From the NCBI GenBank assembly GCA_028287415.1, contig JAQBPS010000151.1:1-5925 (forward strand): DNA of 5,925 bases. The letters are read 5' to 3'. The stretch's first letter is position 1; every line of letters begins with the position of its first letter. The stretch comes from Bacillota bacterium. GTDB taxonomy: Bacteria > Bacillota > Sulfobacillia > Symbiobacteriales > Symbiobacteriaceae. The position numbers and the translations under genes were made by a program. Shown piece by piece: positions 1 through 5,635 of this stretch. The notes beneath the pieces are model-generated. The model ran no database searches. It worked only from the letters and a program-made list of their open reading frames with translations, and was not told where the DNA came from.

Positions 1-78
1 CAAAATAATGTCCGGAATAACCTGCCTAGTTGGTGTGGGAGTACGGGCGGGAGTTTTTCTATTTTTATCGCGGATTTT

Positions 79-228
79 ACGGATTGAACGGAACCTGCAT
101 GGATTTTTCTTTGGGGGATGCTCTATAAGGTCGGGACCCAGGTGTTAAAAATATATATTTAAACACCCAGTCCCGACCTCAAGATGCACACCAAAACGAA
201 AATCCGTGCAAACTCCGTGTGCATCCGT
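79..228. repeat. Large imperfect inverted repeat with ACGGAT-type arms (element A)
   Basis: The left arm, about 79-120, reads ACGGAT..ACGGA..TGCATGGATTTTT. The reverse complement of the right arm, about 183-228, reads ACGGAT..ACACGGA..TGCACGGATTTT, so the same words occur in the same order with small spacing differences. The arms enclose a second, tighter palindrome at 128-179 with an AT-only centre. The whole could fold into a cruciform or a long RNA hairpin in either direction. The repeated word (n)CGGATT is shared with the elements at 269-347 and 1880-2002. Function unknown. I recall similar words scattered in many environmental bacterial genomes but cannot check that here. Confidence 0.6.
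128..179. repeat. GC-armed palindrome with TA-rich loop, nested in element A
   Basis: AGGTCGGGAC (128-137) is exactly complementary to GTCCCGACCT (170-179). Inside it GGTGTT (141-146) pairs with AACACC (162-167), and the centre is A/T only (147-161). This is the most regular stem in the first 250 bases. It lacks a flanking T tract on either strand, so it is not a textbook rho-independent terminator. The GC-rich stem is unlike the ACGGAT words around it, which suggests a core sequence set within the repeat arms. Confidence 0.7.
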
Positions 229-268
229 TTCGCCGGTGGGAGCAGCGCGGGGCGCGGGCGTAATATTG

Positions 269-347
269 CCGCAGATTTCGCTGATTACGCGGATTCGGAC
301 ATAAAAAATATATTTTTCCGGATCTGCGTAATCTGCGAAATCTGCGG
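269..347. repeat. Inverted repeat with 9-nt-periodic 30-bp arms (element B)
   Basis: The left arm (269-298) and the reverse complement of the right arm (318-347) agree at 27 of 30 positions. Two of the three differences would still pair as G-U in RNA. Each arm is three 9-nt units of the form nCGCnGATT plus a CGG-like end, for example CCGCAGATT-TCGCTGATT on the left. The 19-nt centre (299-317) contains AAAAATATATTTTT, itself a palindrome. The predicted hairpin takes up nearly the whole element. It lies about 20 nt past the amidase stop codon, so it could act as a 3' stem on that mRNA, but no U tract follows it there. Confidence 0.75.
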
Positions 348-368
348 CTAAAAAAATGTCCGGAAAAA

Positions 369-1832
369 CTAGAGTGCCGGAGGCACCCGGTGCTTGGTCG
401 CCTGTTCAAAGGCGTAGGCGAGGCGGATCAGCACCGGCTCACTCCAGGCCAGGCCAGTGAAGGTGACGCCCATGGGCTTGCCGTCCGTGGTGTAGCCGGC
501 GGGCACGTTGATGCTCGGGTAGCCGGCCCGGGCCGGGAGCCAGCAGCCCGAGGAGCCGGGGAAAAGCAGGGCGTCCAGCTTATGTGCAGCCACGACGCTG
601 TCGATGCCCTCCTGCCGTGAGAGGCGGATGTCCTTCAGCCGGTCGAGCAGATACGCCGGCTCGGTCAGGGTGCCGCTGGTGCTATCGGCCTCGGCGAGCA
701 GGGTCTGACCGTGGCGCAGGCACGTTTCGGGGTTGCGGTTGTTGAACGCGATGATCTCGCTGATGCTGCGGACGGGCGCCCCGGGCCCGAGCGTGGCCAG
801 GTAGGCGTTCAGCGCCGTCTTGAACTCATAGACGAGCACGTTCGACTGCCAGTAGCCATCGGCCCAGCCGGGGATCGCCACCTGGTCGATGATCTCGGCG
901 CCGGACTCCTGCATGGCCGCCACCGCGGCGGCGAAGAGCTGCTTCTCGTCCTCACTGACCTTGTCCCAGAACTCGCCGGCTGGCACGCCAATACGGGCGC
1001 CGCGCAGGCCGTCACGGTCGAGGAACTGGGTGTAGTCCTTGTAGGCCCGGCCGACACTTGCCGCCGTGGCAGGGTCATCCTGGTCAACGCCGACAAGGGC
1101 GCCAAGCAGGGTGGCGGCATCTGCAACGGTCCGGGTCATCGGGCCGGCGGTGTCCTGGCTGAAGGCGATCGGGATGATGCCGGTCCGGCTGACCAGGCCG
1201 ACGGTCGGCTTGATGCCGACGATCGAGTTGTTGTTGGCCGGGCTGAGGATGGAGCCGGACGTCTCCGTGCCGACCGCGACGGCTGTCAGGTTGGCCGCGG
1301 GTGCGACGCCGGACCCGGCGCTGGAGCCGCTGGGGGTCAGGGTGTGCAGGTAGGGGTTGATCACCTGGCCGCCCCGGGAGCTGTAGCCTGAGGGCATCTC
1401 TTTGGTCATGAAGTTGGCGAACTCGGTCATGTTCGCCTTGCCCAGGATCACCGCGCCGGCAGCGCGCAGCTGGCTGACGATAAAGGCATCCCGCGGCGCC
1501 ACGGAGGTGGCGAGGGCTAGCGAGCCGGCCGAGGTGTGCAGCTTGTCGTGGGTATCGATGTTGTCCTTGATCAGAACGGGGATGCCGTGCAGCGGACCGC
1601 GGGGGCCGGCGGTCTGCCGCTCCCGGTCGAGGGCCCGGGCGATGAAGAGGGCGTCCGGGTTGACCTCAAGGATGGCGTTCAGCTTGGGCCCCTGCTTGTC
1701 ATAGGTGGCGATGCGCTCGAGGTAGATTTCAACCAGCGCCTCGGATGTAATCACGCCGGCAGCCATGGCCCGGGCGAGGTCTTGGATGGTCGCCTCTTCG
1801 ACCTTGAACGGGGCGGTGGATGTCTCGAGCAT
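369..1832 (-). CDS. Amidase-signature family enzyme (C-N amide hydrolase)
   Basis: This 487-residue protein belongs to the amidase signature family, soluble cytoplasmic enzymes that hydrolyse amides through a Ser-cisSer-Lys triad. The catalytic Lys is K89 in PVLIKDNID, the cis-Ser is S170 in TPSGSSAGSG, and the nucleophile is S194 in GTETSGSIL. IVGIKPTVGLVSRTGIIP follows as usual. No signal peptide or membrane segment is visible. Full length fits stand-alone family members. The tail lacks the extra C-terminal region of GatA, and no gatB or gatC lies nearby, so this is more likely a general or peptide amidase than a tRNA amidotransferase subunit. The substrate cannot be told. The ATG start at 1832 is fixed by AGGAGG at 1841-1846, 8 nt upstream. 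The gene appears monocistronic and is bracketed by repeat elements of the same family. Confidence 0.93.
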   Translation of the reverse strand: MLETSTAPFKVEEATIQDLARAMAAGVITSEALVEIYLERIATYDKQGPKLNAILEVNPDALFIARALDRERQTAGPRGPLHGIPVLIKDNIDTHDKLHTSAGSLALATSVAPRDAFIVSQLRAAGAVILGKANMTEFANFMTKEMPSGYSSRGGQVINPYLHTLTPSGSSAGSGVAPAANLTAVAVGTETSGSILSPANNNSIVGIKPTVGLVSRTGIIPIAFSQDTAGPMTRTVADAATLLGALVGVDQDDPATAASVGRAYKDYTQFLDRDGLRGARIGVPAGEFWDKVSEDEKQLFAAAVAAMQESGAEIIDQVAIPGWADGYWQSNVLVYEFKTALNAYLATLGPGAPVRSISEIIAFNNRNPETCLRHGQTLLAEADSTSGTLTEPAYLLDRLKDIRLSRQEGIDSVVAAHKLDALLFPGSSGCWLPARAGYPSINVPAGYTTDGKPMGVTFTGLAWSEPVLIRLAYAFEQATKHRVPPAL

Positions 1833-1840
1833 AGTTATAG

Positions 1841-1846
1841 CCTCCT
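1841..1846 (-). promoter_or_regulatory. Ribosome binding site of the amidase gene
   Basis: On the minus strand the sequence reads AGGAGG, 8 nt before the ATG at 1832. It is a full-strength Shine-Dalgarno match and settles the start. Confidence 0.85.
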
Positions 1847-1873
1847 AGGGTGTAGATCATAGAAACGGGCATT

Positions 1874-1902
1874 TTTATAGCCACGGATTTCACGGATTTC
1901 AC
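1874..1902 (-). promoter_or_regulatory. Possible sigma-A promoter for the amidase, inside a repeat arm
   Basis: On the minus strand GTGAAA (1897-1902) and TATAAA (1874-1879) are separated by 17 nt, matching TTGACA/TATAAT at 4 and 5 of 6 positions. The -35 box lies within the left arm of the 1880-2002 repeat, and the -10 box just outside it. If real, the repeat supplies part of the amidase promoter. An alternative -10, TATGAT at 1856-1861, lies closer to the gene but has no good -35. Confidence 0.3.
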
Positions 1903-2002
1903 GGATTCGGAGATACAAAACGATCAAATCCAAAATAAATATTTATTTGGCCGGTAATCTGTGTTTGCATTTGAAATCTGTGTAATCAGTGAAATCCGTG
2001 GC
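1880..2002. repeat. Inverted repeat with CACGGATTT 9-nt units (element C)
   Basis: The left arm (1880-1907) and the reverse complement of the right arm (1975-2002) match at 25 of 28 positions. The left arm is three nearly identical 9-nt units, CACGGATTT, CACGGATTT and CACGGATTC. The right arm is more degenerate (CACTGATTA, CACAGATTT). The centre contains a perfect 16-nt palindrome AAATAAATATTTATTT (1933-1948). Architecture and unit length match the elements at 79-228 and 269-347, although the sequences differ. It fills the space between the amidase start and the end of the ypgR-like gene, where it could also act as a transcription barrier. Confidence 0.75.
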
Positions 2003-2020
2003 CATATTAGAGACCCAACA

Positions 2021-3133
2021 TCAAAGACCCAGCATCCGTTTCCAGGCAGGCTCAACGCCCGCCTTCCCCTCCTCGATGCGCTCCAGGGCCATCCGCACCT
2101 GAAGTGCGACCTCGAACTCCGGGTCGTCCAGCGCCGCCCGCAGTGCGGGCACCGCGGAGGCTTCCCCCGCCTCGTAGAGGAAGCGGGCCGCCCGCCAGCG
2201 GACGAGCTTGCTCGGGTCCGTCAGCGCTGCCGCCATCGGGGTGGTAGCGGCCGGGTCGCCGATGTCCGACAGGCAGTCGCCCGCGGCCCGGCGCACGGCG
2301 GCCGAGTCATCCTTCAGCGCCCGGAACAGGTGCGGCAGCACCGCCGGGCCGCCGATATCACCGAGGTAGACGGCTGCCAGACGGCGCACGGACGGATTGC
2401 TATCGTCCAGCGCCTGAATGACCACATCAAGCGCCTCAGGCACCGGCTCCAACTGGTCGAGCGCCGCAAAGCGCACCCGCCAGTCCGGCGCACCCAGCCG
2501 CTCGGCGACCACGCTCGGCGGCAGCGGCTCGGCCGGGGGCGCTTCCTCACCCGGCCCCCCCTGCGCCAGCGCCGCTGCAAGCAGCTTCTCCAGCCGCACC
2601 TCGTCATAGACAGCAGCGACCTCCGCCGCCACTTCCTCGCCGATCGCCGCGACGTCACCGTAGCGCACGCCCCGAGCTACCCACTTGCGCTCCTTCAGCA
2701 GATCCCCGGTCATTGCCACCTGCTTGGCCGCGATGCCGAACCGGTCCGGCAGGGCGACCCGTACTTCCTGGGTGCCGGTGATCAGCTTGAGCTGCATCGG
2801 AATGCCGCGCAGCATCTGGGCGAAGACGCTCACCTTGCCCGGCGGTTCGGCCACGACGCTCTCCTCATCGCCTTCAGCGCTCTCCAGGGCTTCGCGGGCG
2901 CCGGCAAGCACCCGCTGCCAGTCAGCCTTCGGCAGCCGCTCCAGCGCGAGAAAGTCCGCCACCTGGTAAACGCTCTTTACCCCATCGATCGCGAGCAGCC
3001 GCTGGATATAGGCCGGCGCTGCCGTGGCGGTCTCCCGGCTGAACGACAGGGTGATGCCGTCGGGCAGGGCCGTGCTCATATTCAGCTTCATGCTGTTGGG
3101 GTTAGGTGTGGGCTCGATCGACACAATCTGCAT
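2021..3133 (-). CDS. YpgR/CvfC-like protein: Nfu-N domain, virulence-factor domain, HEAT repeats
   Basis: The 370-residue protein starts MQIVSIEPTPNPNSMK, the hallmark of the Nfu N-terminal fold (about residues 3-88). A middle domain (about 103-186) resembles the region found in Staphylococcus 'conserved virulence factor C' and Bacillus YpgR. A low-complexity G/E/P linker (191-206) follows, then four to five HEAT-like helical repeats (about 207-355) with words such as DDSNPSVRRLAAVYLGDIG. The only cysteine is C287, so the Fe-S-binding CxxC domain of true Nfu proteins is absent; a scaffold for protein contacts is more likely. The biochemical role of the family is not known to me. The ATG at 3133 was chosen because GGAGGG (3142-3147) lies 8 nt upstream and the Nfu domain begins at once. 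It lies 22 nt behind the HD gene, so the two are probably co-transcribed. Confidence 0.88.
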   Translation of the reverse strand: MQIVSIEPTPNPNSMKLNMSTALPDGITLSFSRETATAAPAYIQRLLAIDGVKSVYQVADFLALERLPKADWQRVLAGAREALESAEGDEESVVAEPPGKVSVFAQMLRGIPMQLKLITGTQEVRVALPDRFGIAAKQVAMTGDLLKERKWVARGVRYGDVAAIGEEVAAEVAAVYDEVRLEKLLAAALAQGGPGEEAPPAEPLPPSVVAERLGAPDWRVRFAALDQLEPVPEALDVVIQALDDSNPSVRRLAAVYLGDIGGPAVLPHLFRALKDDSAAVRRAAGDCLSDIGDPAATTPMAAALTDPSKLVRWRAARFLYEAGEASAVPALRAALDDPEFEVALQVRMALERIEEGKAGVEPAWKRMLGL

Positions 3134-3155
3134 CCGGATCTCCCTCCCGTCACCG

Positions 3156-3794
3156 TTACGCACCCAGCTCCCGCCCCAACTGGGCCAGGAACTGTTCAAG
3201 GAACTCCACCCGCTCCGCCGCCAGCTTGCGTGCCGTCGTGGTGTGCAGGGTCTCCGGGATCTTCAGCAGCTTGCGATAGAAGTGGTCCAGGGTCCACTCC
3301 TTGTCCTGCGGCGTCCGCTCCCGGCAGAACGGATCCGCCGGGTTGTAAAACGGCCGGCGCATCTCCGCGCCCGTGGAGAAGCAGCGGGCGATGCCGATCG
3401 CACCGATCGCGTCCAGCCGGTCAGCGTCCTGCATCACCTTCGCCGCCAAGCTTTCCGGGTAGATGCCGCGTGAGAAGCTGTGGACGCGAATCGCATAGCA
3501 AACCGCGTCGCTGCGTTCCGCTTCCCATCCCTCCGCCCTGAGGACTTCGGCAGCGCGGTCAGCACATACCTCCCCCGATAGATGCGATTCGGGATGATCC
3601 TTCGGATAATTGAACAGCTCATGCAGCAGGGCAGCCGCCACGGCCACCTCACCGTCCGCGCCCTCAGCGGCGGCGATGCGGCGGGCGTTTTCTGCCACCC
3701 GCAGCACGTGCAGGAAATCGTGACCGGGCTCCGCATCTGCGCACCGCTCTTCAGCGATGGCACGCAGGCGGTCCAGGCGCTGACTGTCGCTCAA
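3156..3794 (-). CDS. YpgQ/YedJ-like HD-domain phosphohydrolase
   Basis: From a TTG start the product is 212 residues, the usual size for this family of small cytoplasmic metal-dependent hydrolases. Bacillus YpgQ is described as a (d)NTP pyrophosphohydrolase, and E. coli YedJ is a relative. Visible landmarks are GHDFLHVLRV (H25, D26, H29), LLHELFNYPKDHP (H58, E59), IRVHSFSRG (H105), MQDADRLDAIGAIGIAR (D123, D125), and the family tail with DHFYRKLLKIP and TARKLAAER. The namesake His-Asp pair reads His-Glu here (H58-E59). The other likely metal ligands, H25 and D123, are kept, so activity is plausible. It is the first gene of a two-gene operon with the ypgR-like gene, as I recall for Bacillus. 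An in-frame ATG at 3929 would add 45 non-family-like residues and has no supporting ribosome binding site. Confidence 0.88.
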   Translation of the reverse strand: MSDSQRLDRLRAIAEERCADAEPGHDFLHVLRVAENARRIAAAEGADGEVAVAAALLHELFNYPKDHPESHLSGEVCADRAAEVLRAEGWEAERSDAVCYAIRVHSFSRGIYPESLAAKVMQDADRLDAIGAIGIARCFSTGAEMRRPFYNPADPFCRERTPQDKEWTLDHFYRKLLKIPETLHTTTARKLAAERVEFLEQFLAQLGRELGA

Positions 3795-3802
3795 ACCGGC
3801 AT

Positions 3803-3809
3803 CCTCCTC
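3803..3809 (-). promoter_or_regulatory. Ribosome binding site fixing a TTG start for the HD gene
   Basis: GAGGAGG on the minus strand lies 8 nt before the TTG at 3794. The overlapping ATG (GAGGAGGATG) is out of frame and meets a stop after three codons, so TTG is the sensible start. Confidence 0.75.
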
Positions 3810-3833
3810 TTCAGGAAAAGCGCTCCTCCTGAA

Positions 3834-3862
3834 AACATAACATGCCCGGCGTGAAGCGCCAA
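3834..3862 (-). promoter_or_regulatory. Likely extended -10 sigma-A promoter of the HD/HEAT operon
   Basis: On the minus strand TTGGCG (3857-3862), a 17-nt spacer and TATGTT (3834-3839) are preceded by TG at the extended -10 position (TGtTATGTT). Transcription would begin near 3827, giving a leader of about 33 nt that carries the ribosome binding site. Just downstream, TTCAGGA/TCCTGAA (3810-3816 and 3827-3833) could form a small stem next to that site. The match is moderate. Confidence 0.4.
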
Positions 3863-3944
3863 CCACCCAGCCACGGCATCCGAAGATTCGGTGATCCGGG
3901 AGGAAAGCGGTCGGTGTGTCGGGAATCATAACGATCAGGTAAAC

Positions 3945-4601
3945 ATGGCCGCCAGGCTAGCGGCGGAAGGGCTGGTGATTCCGGTGATTCGACTCCTCCT
4001 CTGCCGCCATGGCGAGTCCGAAGCCGACCTGGAGCCGCGGCGCATCGAAGGCAACGCCGACTTCCCCCTCACGCCGCTGGGCGATCGCCAGGCTGACGCC
4101 CTGGCCCGCTGGGTAGCCGCCCACTATGCACCGGACCGCCTGATCGCCAGCCCGCTCCGGCGGGCACAGCAGACAGCCCGCAAACTAGCCGATGCGACCG
4201 GCCTCTCCCTGGAGACAGATGCCCGCCTGGCCGAACAAAGCCACGGCGTACTTGCGGGCCTGACCCAGGGGGAAGCGGATCGGCGATACCCGGTCGAGCA
4301 CCCGGTCGGCGTGCACCACCGGCCGCCGGACGGCGAATCCTACCTCGAGCATTTCAGCCGGGTAGCGGACTTCTACTTCGAGACCTACTACGCCTCGCAC
4401 CTGGCGGGCAAAACGCTGCTTGTCGTCGCGCACGGCGGCACGATCAACTGCCTGCTCGATGCCGCCCTCGGCCTGCCGCCCCTGGCAGCGGTAGACTTCA
4501 TGTGCGCGGACACCTGCCTGCATGAACTGCACATTACCCCGGGCGGGCGGGTGCGGGTGATGCGCCTGAACGAGACGGCTCACCTGGCAGGCCTCACATG
4601 A
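3945..4601 (+). CDS. Histidine phosphatase (phosphoglycerate mutase-like) family protein
   Basis: The core opens VIRLLLCRHGESEAD, the catalytic RHGE motif of the histidine phosphatase superfamily, whose His carries the phosphoryl group. Other expected residues follow: the SPLRRAQQTA arginine, the acidic residue in RLAEQSHGVLAGLTQGEA, and the second catalytic His in LLVVAHGGTIN. About 200 core residues match single-domain members that act on small phosphorylated metabolites. The substrate cannot be read from sequence. The start is uncertain: ATG 3945 (218 aa, weak AGGT upstream) is used here, while GTG 3891 lacks a ribosome binding site and GTG 3975 (208 aa) has GGAAGG only 4 nt away. The 3' end overlaps the next start by 4 nt (ATGA), indicating translational coupling. 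The gene is divergent from the HD operon. Confidence 0.9.
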   Translation: MAARLAAEGLVIPVIRLLLCRHGESEADLEPRRIEGNADFPLTPLGDRQADALARWVAAHYAPDRLIASPLRRAQQTARKLADATGLSLETDARLAEQSHGVLAGLTQGEADRRYPVEHPVGVHHRPPDGESYLEHFSRVADFYFETYYASHLAGKTLLVVAHGGTINCLLDAALGLPPLAAVDFMCADTCLHELHITPGGRVRVMRLNETAHLAGLT

Positions 4602-5089
4602 AACAGACTATCATTCACTTTGGCAACCGCACCGAGCGCCATCTGGTCAGCGGCAGCACCTTCCCGATCGACCGCCGCCTGGAGCGCCGGGGGCCGAATA
4701 TCTACCTGGAACGGAACTTCATCCGGCACCCGGAAATCGCAGGGTGCCGCTCGATTCTCCTGCCGCGGCAGCACCTGTGGGTCATGTTCTTCGAGGGCCA
4801 CGTCCAGCCGCACCCGCTCAGGTGCTACATGCACATGGCGCGGATTTTGGACCGGGGTGCTACGGTCACTGTCGAGGATCTCTATCTGGATGTCGTCATC
4901 ACCCGCGACGGCCAATGGCACTTGCTCGATGTCGACGAGTTCCGCGCCGCTGTTGCGGTCGCCGAACTGAACCCGGAACAGATGGAGGCGGCCCTGCTCG
5001 GGCTGGAGAACGCCTGCCAGCTTGTGCAGCGCTCCGGCGGCGACGTTGAGGGCTACCTGCTCCGCACACTCGCTGTCGAGGGTGCGTGA
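4598..5089 (+). CDS. DUF402-domain protein, possible nucleotide or phosphoanhydride hydrolase
   Basis: The 163-residue soluble protein resembles the DUF402 fold, a small metal-dependent beta-barrel family that includes FomD (releases CMP from a cytidylyl phosphonate) and the staphylococcal nucleoside tri/diphosphatase Ntdp. The signature acidic clusters are VEDLYLDVVI (D94, Y96, D98) and LLDVDEF (D111, D113, E114), after a basic, aromatic N-terminal half with FFEGHVQPHPLRCYMHMARI. The C-terminal 45 residues form the usual helical tail (AVAELNPEQMEAALLGLENA). Its ATG shares ATGA with the stop of the phosphatase gene, so the two are made together. The specific substrate is unknown; an RNA-binding role is an alternative, because related domains occur fused to RNA-binding modules. 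Confidence 0.85.
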   Translation: MKQTIIHFGNRTERHLVSGSTFPIDRRLERRGPNIYLERNFIRHPEIAGCRSILLPRQHLWVMFFEGHVQPHPLRCYMHMARILDRGATVTVEDLYLDVVITRDGQWHLLDVDEFRAAVAVAELNPEQMEAALLGLENACQLVQRSGGDVEGYLLRTLAVEGA

Positions 5090-5099
5090 AGCTGGCATA

Positions 5100-5136
5100 A
5101 CAAACTCGGCGGGCCATGGCGGCCCGCCGAGTTTGT
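5100..5136. terminator. Perfect 16-bp hairpin, bidirectional terminator
   Basis: ACAAACTCGGCGGGCC (5100-5115) and its exact complement (5121-5136) enclose the 5-nt loop ATGGC. It starts 11 nt after the DUF402 stop and ends 1 nt before the stop of the convergent gene, so it serves both ends. The only T-rich parts are the short AAAC/GTTT stem ends. It therefore works as a terminator without a long U tract, or partly as an mRNA 3' stabiliser. Confidence 0.8.
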
Positions 5137-5137
5137 G

Positions 5138-5635
5138 TCAGTGGTCCACGACCGGAGTGTCGTAGTCGGTCTCCACCTCTTGCAGGGAGCACCCGCAGAC
5201 GGGACAGAGCACATCCATCTCGGCCTCGTCGTCGACCTCCTCGCCGCCGGCCCCTGCCGACAGCGTCTCGCCGCAGGTCGGGCAGCGGAGCACCGCAACG
5301 CCGTCGTCATCTTCGGTCAGCGCGTCCTCGGAGATGAAGAGAATCTCTTCGCCCTCGTCATCGTCCCCGCCTGCCACCTGGAACTCGACGTCGCCGTCCT
5401 CGTCCTCCACCTCGCCGTAGACCGACTCCTCCAGGGCGCCCAGGTCGAAGTCGAGATCCTCGACGTACTCGGCAAGTTCGCCCTGGGCCTCGGAGACATC
5501 AATCAGCTGCTCGGCGATGTCTGCCACCACGTCAAGCATGGTGGTCAGGACGCGCCCCTCGTTGCTGGTGGTATCCAGGTCGAGCCCTTCCGCCAATCCG
5601 TGCAGATAGGCCACCTTAGCGCGAATGTCGTTCAC
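5138..5635 (-). CDS. CD1247-type N-terminal domain protein with C-terminal zinc ribbon
   Basis: From a GTG start the product is 165 residues. The first 75 (VNDIRAKVAYLHGLAEGLDLD to LEESVYGE) match the helical CD1247 N-terminal domain known from Clostridia and relatives, and likely form a coiled-coil-like bundle. A strongly acidic linker rich in D and E follows (about 76-114). The C-terminus has LRCPTCGETL and VLCPVCGCSL; C118, C121, C144 and C147 would bind one zinc ion. Function is unknown to me; the layout suggests an adaptor or regulator acting through protein contacts. GTG 5635 was chosen because GGGGG (5643-5647) is 7 nt upstream and the family domain starts there. An ATG at 5785 would add 50 unrelated residues. 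The gene is convergent with the DUF402 gene. Confidence 0.85.
   Translation of the reverse strand: MNDIRAKVAYLHGLAEGLDLDTTSNEGRVLTTMLDVVADIAEQLIDVSEAQGELAEYVEDLDFDLGALEESVYGEVEDEDGDVEFQVAGGDDDEGEEILFISEDALTEDDDGVAVLRCPTCGETLSAGAGGEEVDDEAEMDVLCPVCGCSLQEVETDYDTPVVDH

Larger units (their letters stand above)
1..368. other. Gene-free AT-rich spacer filled with inverted repeats
   Basis: No convincing coding region is present in this stretch downstream of the amidase stop codon. It holds two large inverted repeats, listed separately, plus an 11-nt direct repeat AATGTCCGGAA at 7-17 and 355-365. A near copy lies inverted at 294-302 (TTCGGACAT). A/T runs alternate with GC-rich patches such as 239-260, unlike the even GC-rich composition of the genes. 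No transposase fragment was seen. I found no stem followed by a T tract on the minus strand that would be an obvious terminator for the amidase, although either hairpin could stall transcription. Confidence 0.6.

Noticed and set aside
269..347. CRISPR array or classical rho-independent terminator
   Set aside because: The units are 9 nt without unique spacers, so it is not CRISPR. No T tract follows the stem on the amidase strand, so it is not a standard terminator.
711..1391. 226-residue plus-strand open frame opposite the amidase
   Set aside because: The opposite strand encodes the amidase catalytic core with its full signature. This frame has no family features.
369..1832. GatA subunit of the Glu-tRNA(Gln) amidotransferase
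   Set aside because: No gatB or gatC is nearby, the motif reads PSGSSAGSG and GTETSGSI as in stand-alone amidases, and the C-terminal region is not GatA-like.
1961..3541. 526-residue plus-strand open frame opposite the HEAT and HD genes
   Set aside because: It is antisense to two well-recognised genes, has an Arg/His/Pro/Gln-rich composition without domains, and begins inside a repeat. It is a GC-driven shadow frame.
3791..3838. 15-residue leader peptide (ATG 3838) overlapping the TTG of the HD gene by TTGA
   Set aside because: The overlap looked like coupling, but its ATG falls inside the predicted -10 box and has no ribosome binding site, so it would probably not be transcribed whole.
3795..3929. 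45-residue N-terminal extension of the HD protein from ATG 3929
   Set aside because: There is no ribosome binding site, it crosses the likely promoter, and it does not resemble the family. TTG 3794 has GAGGAGG at good spacing.
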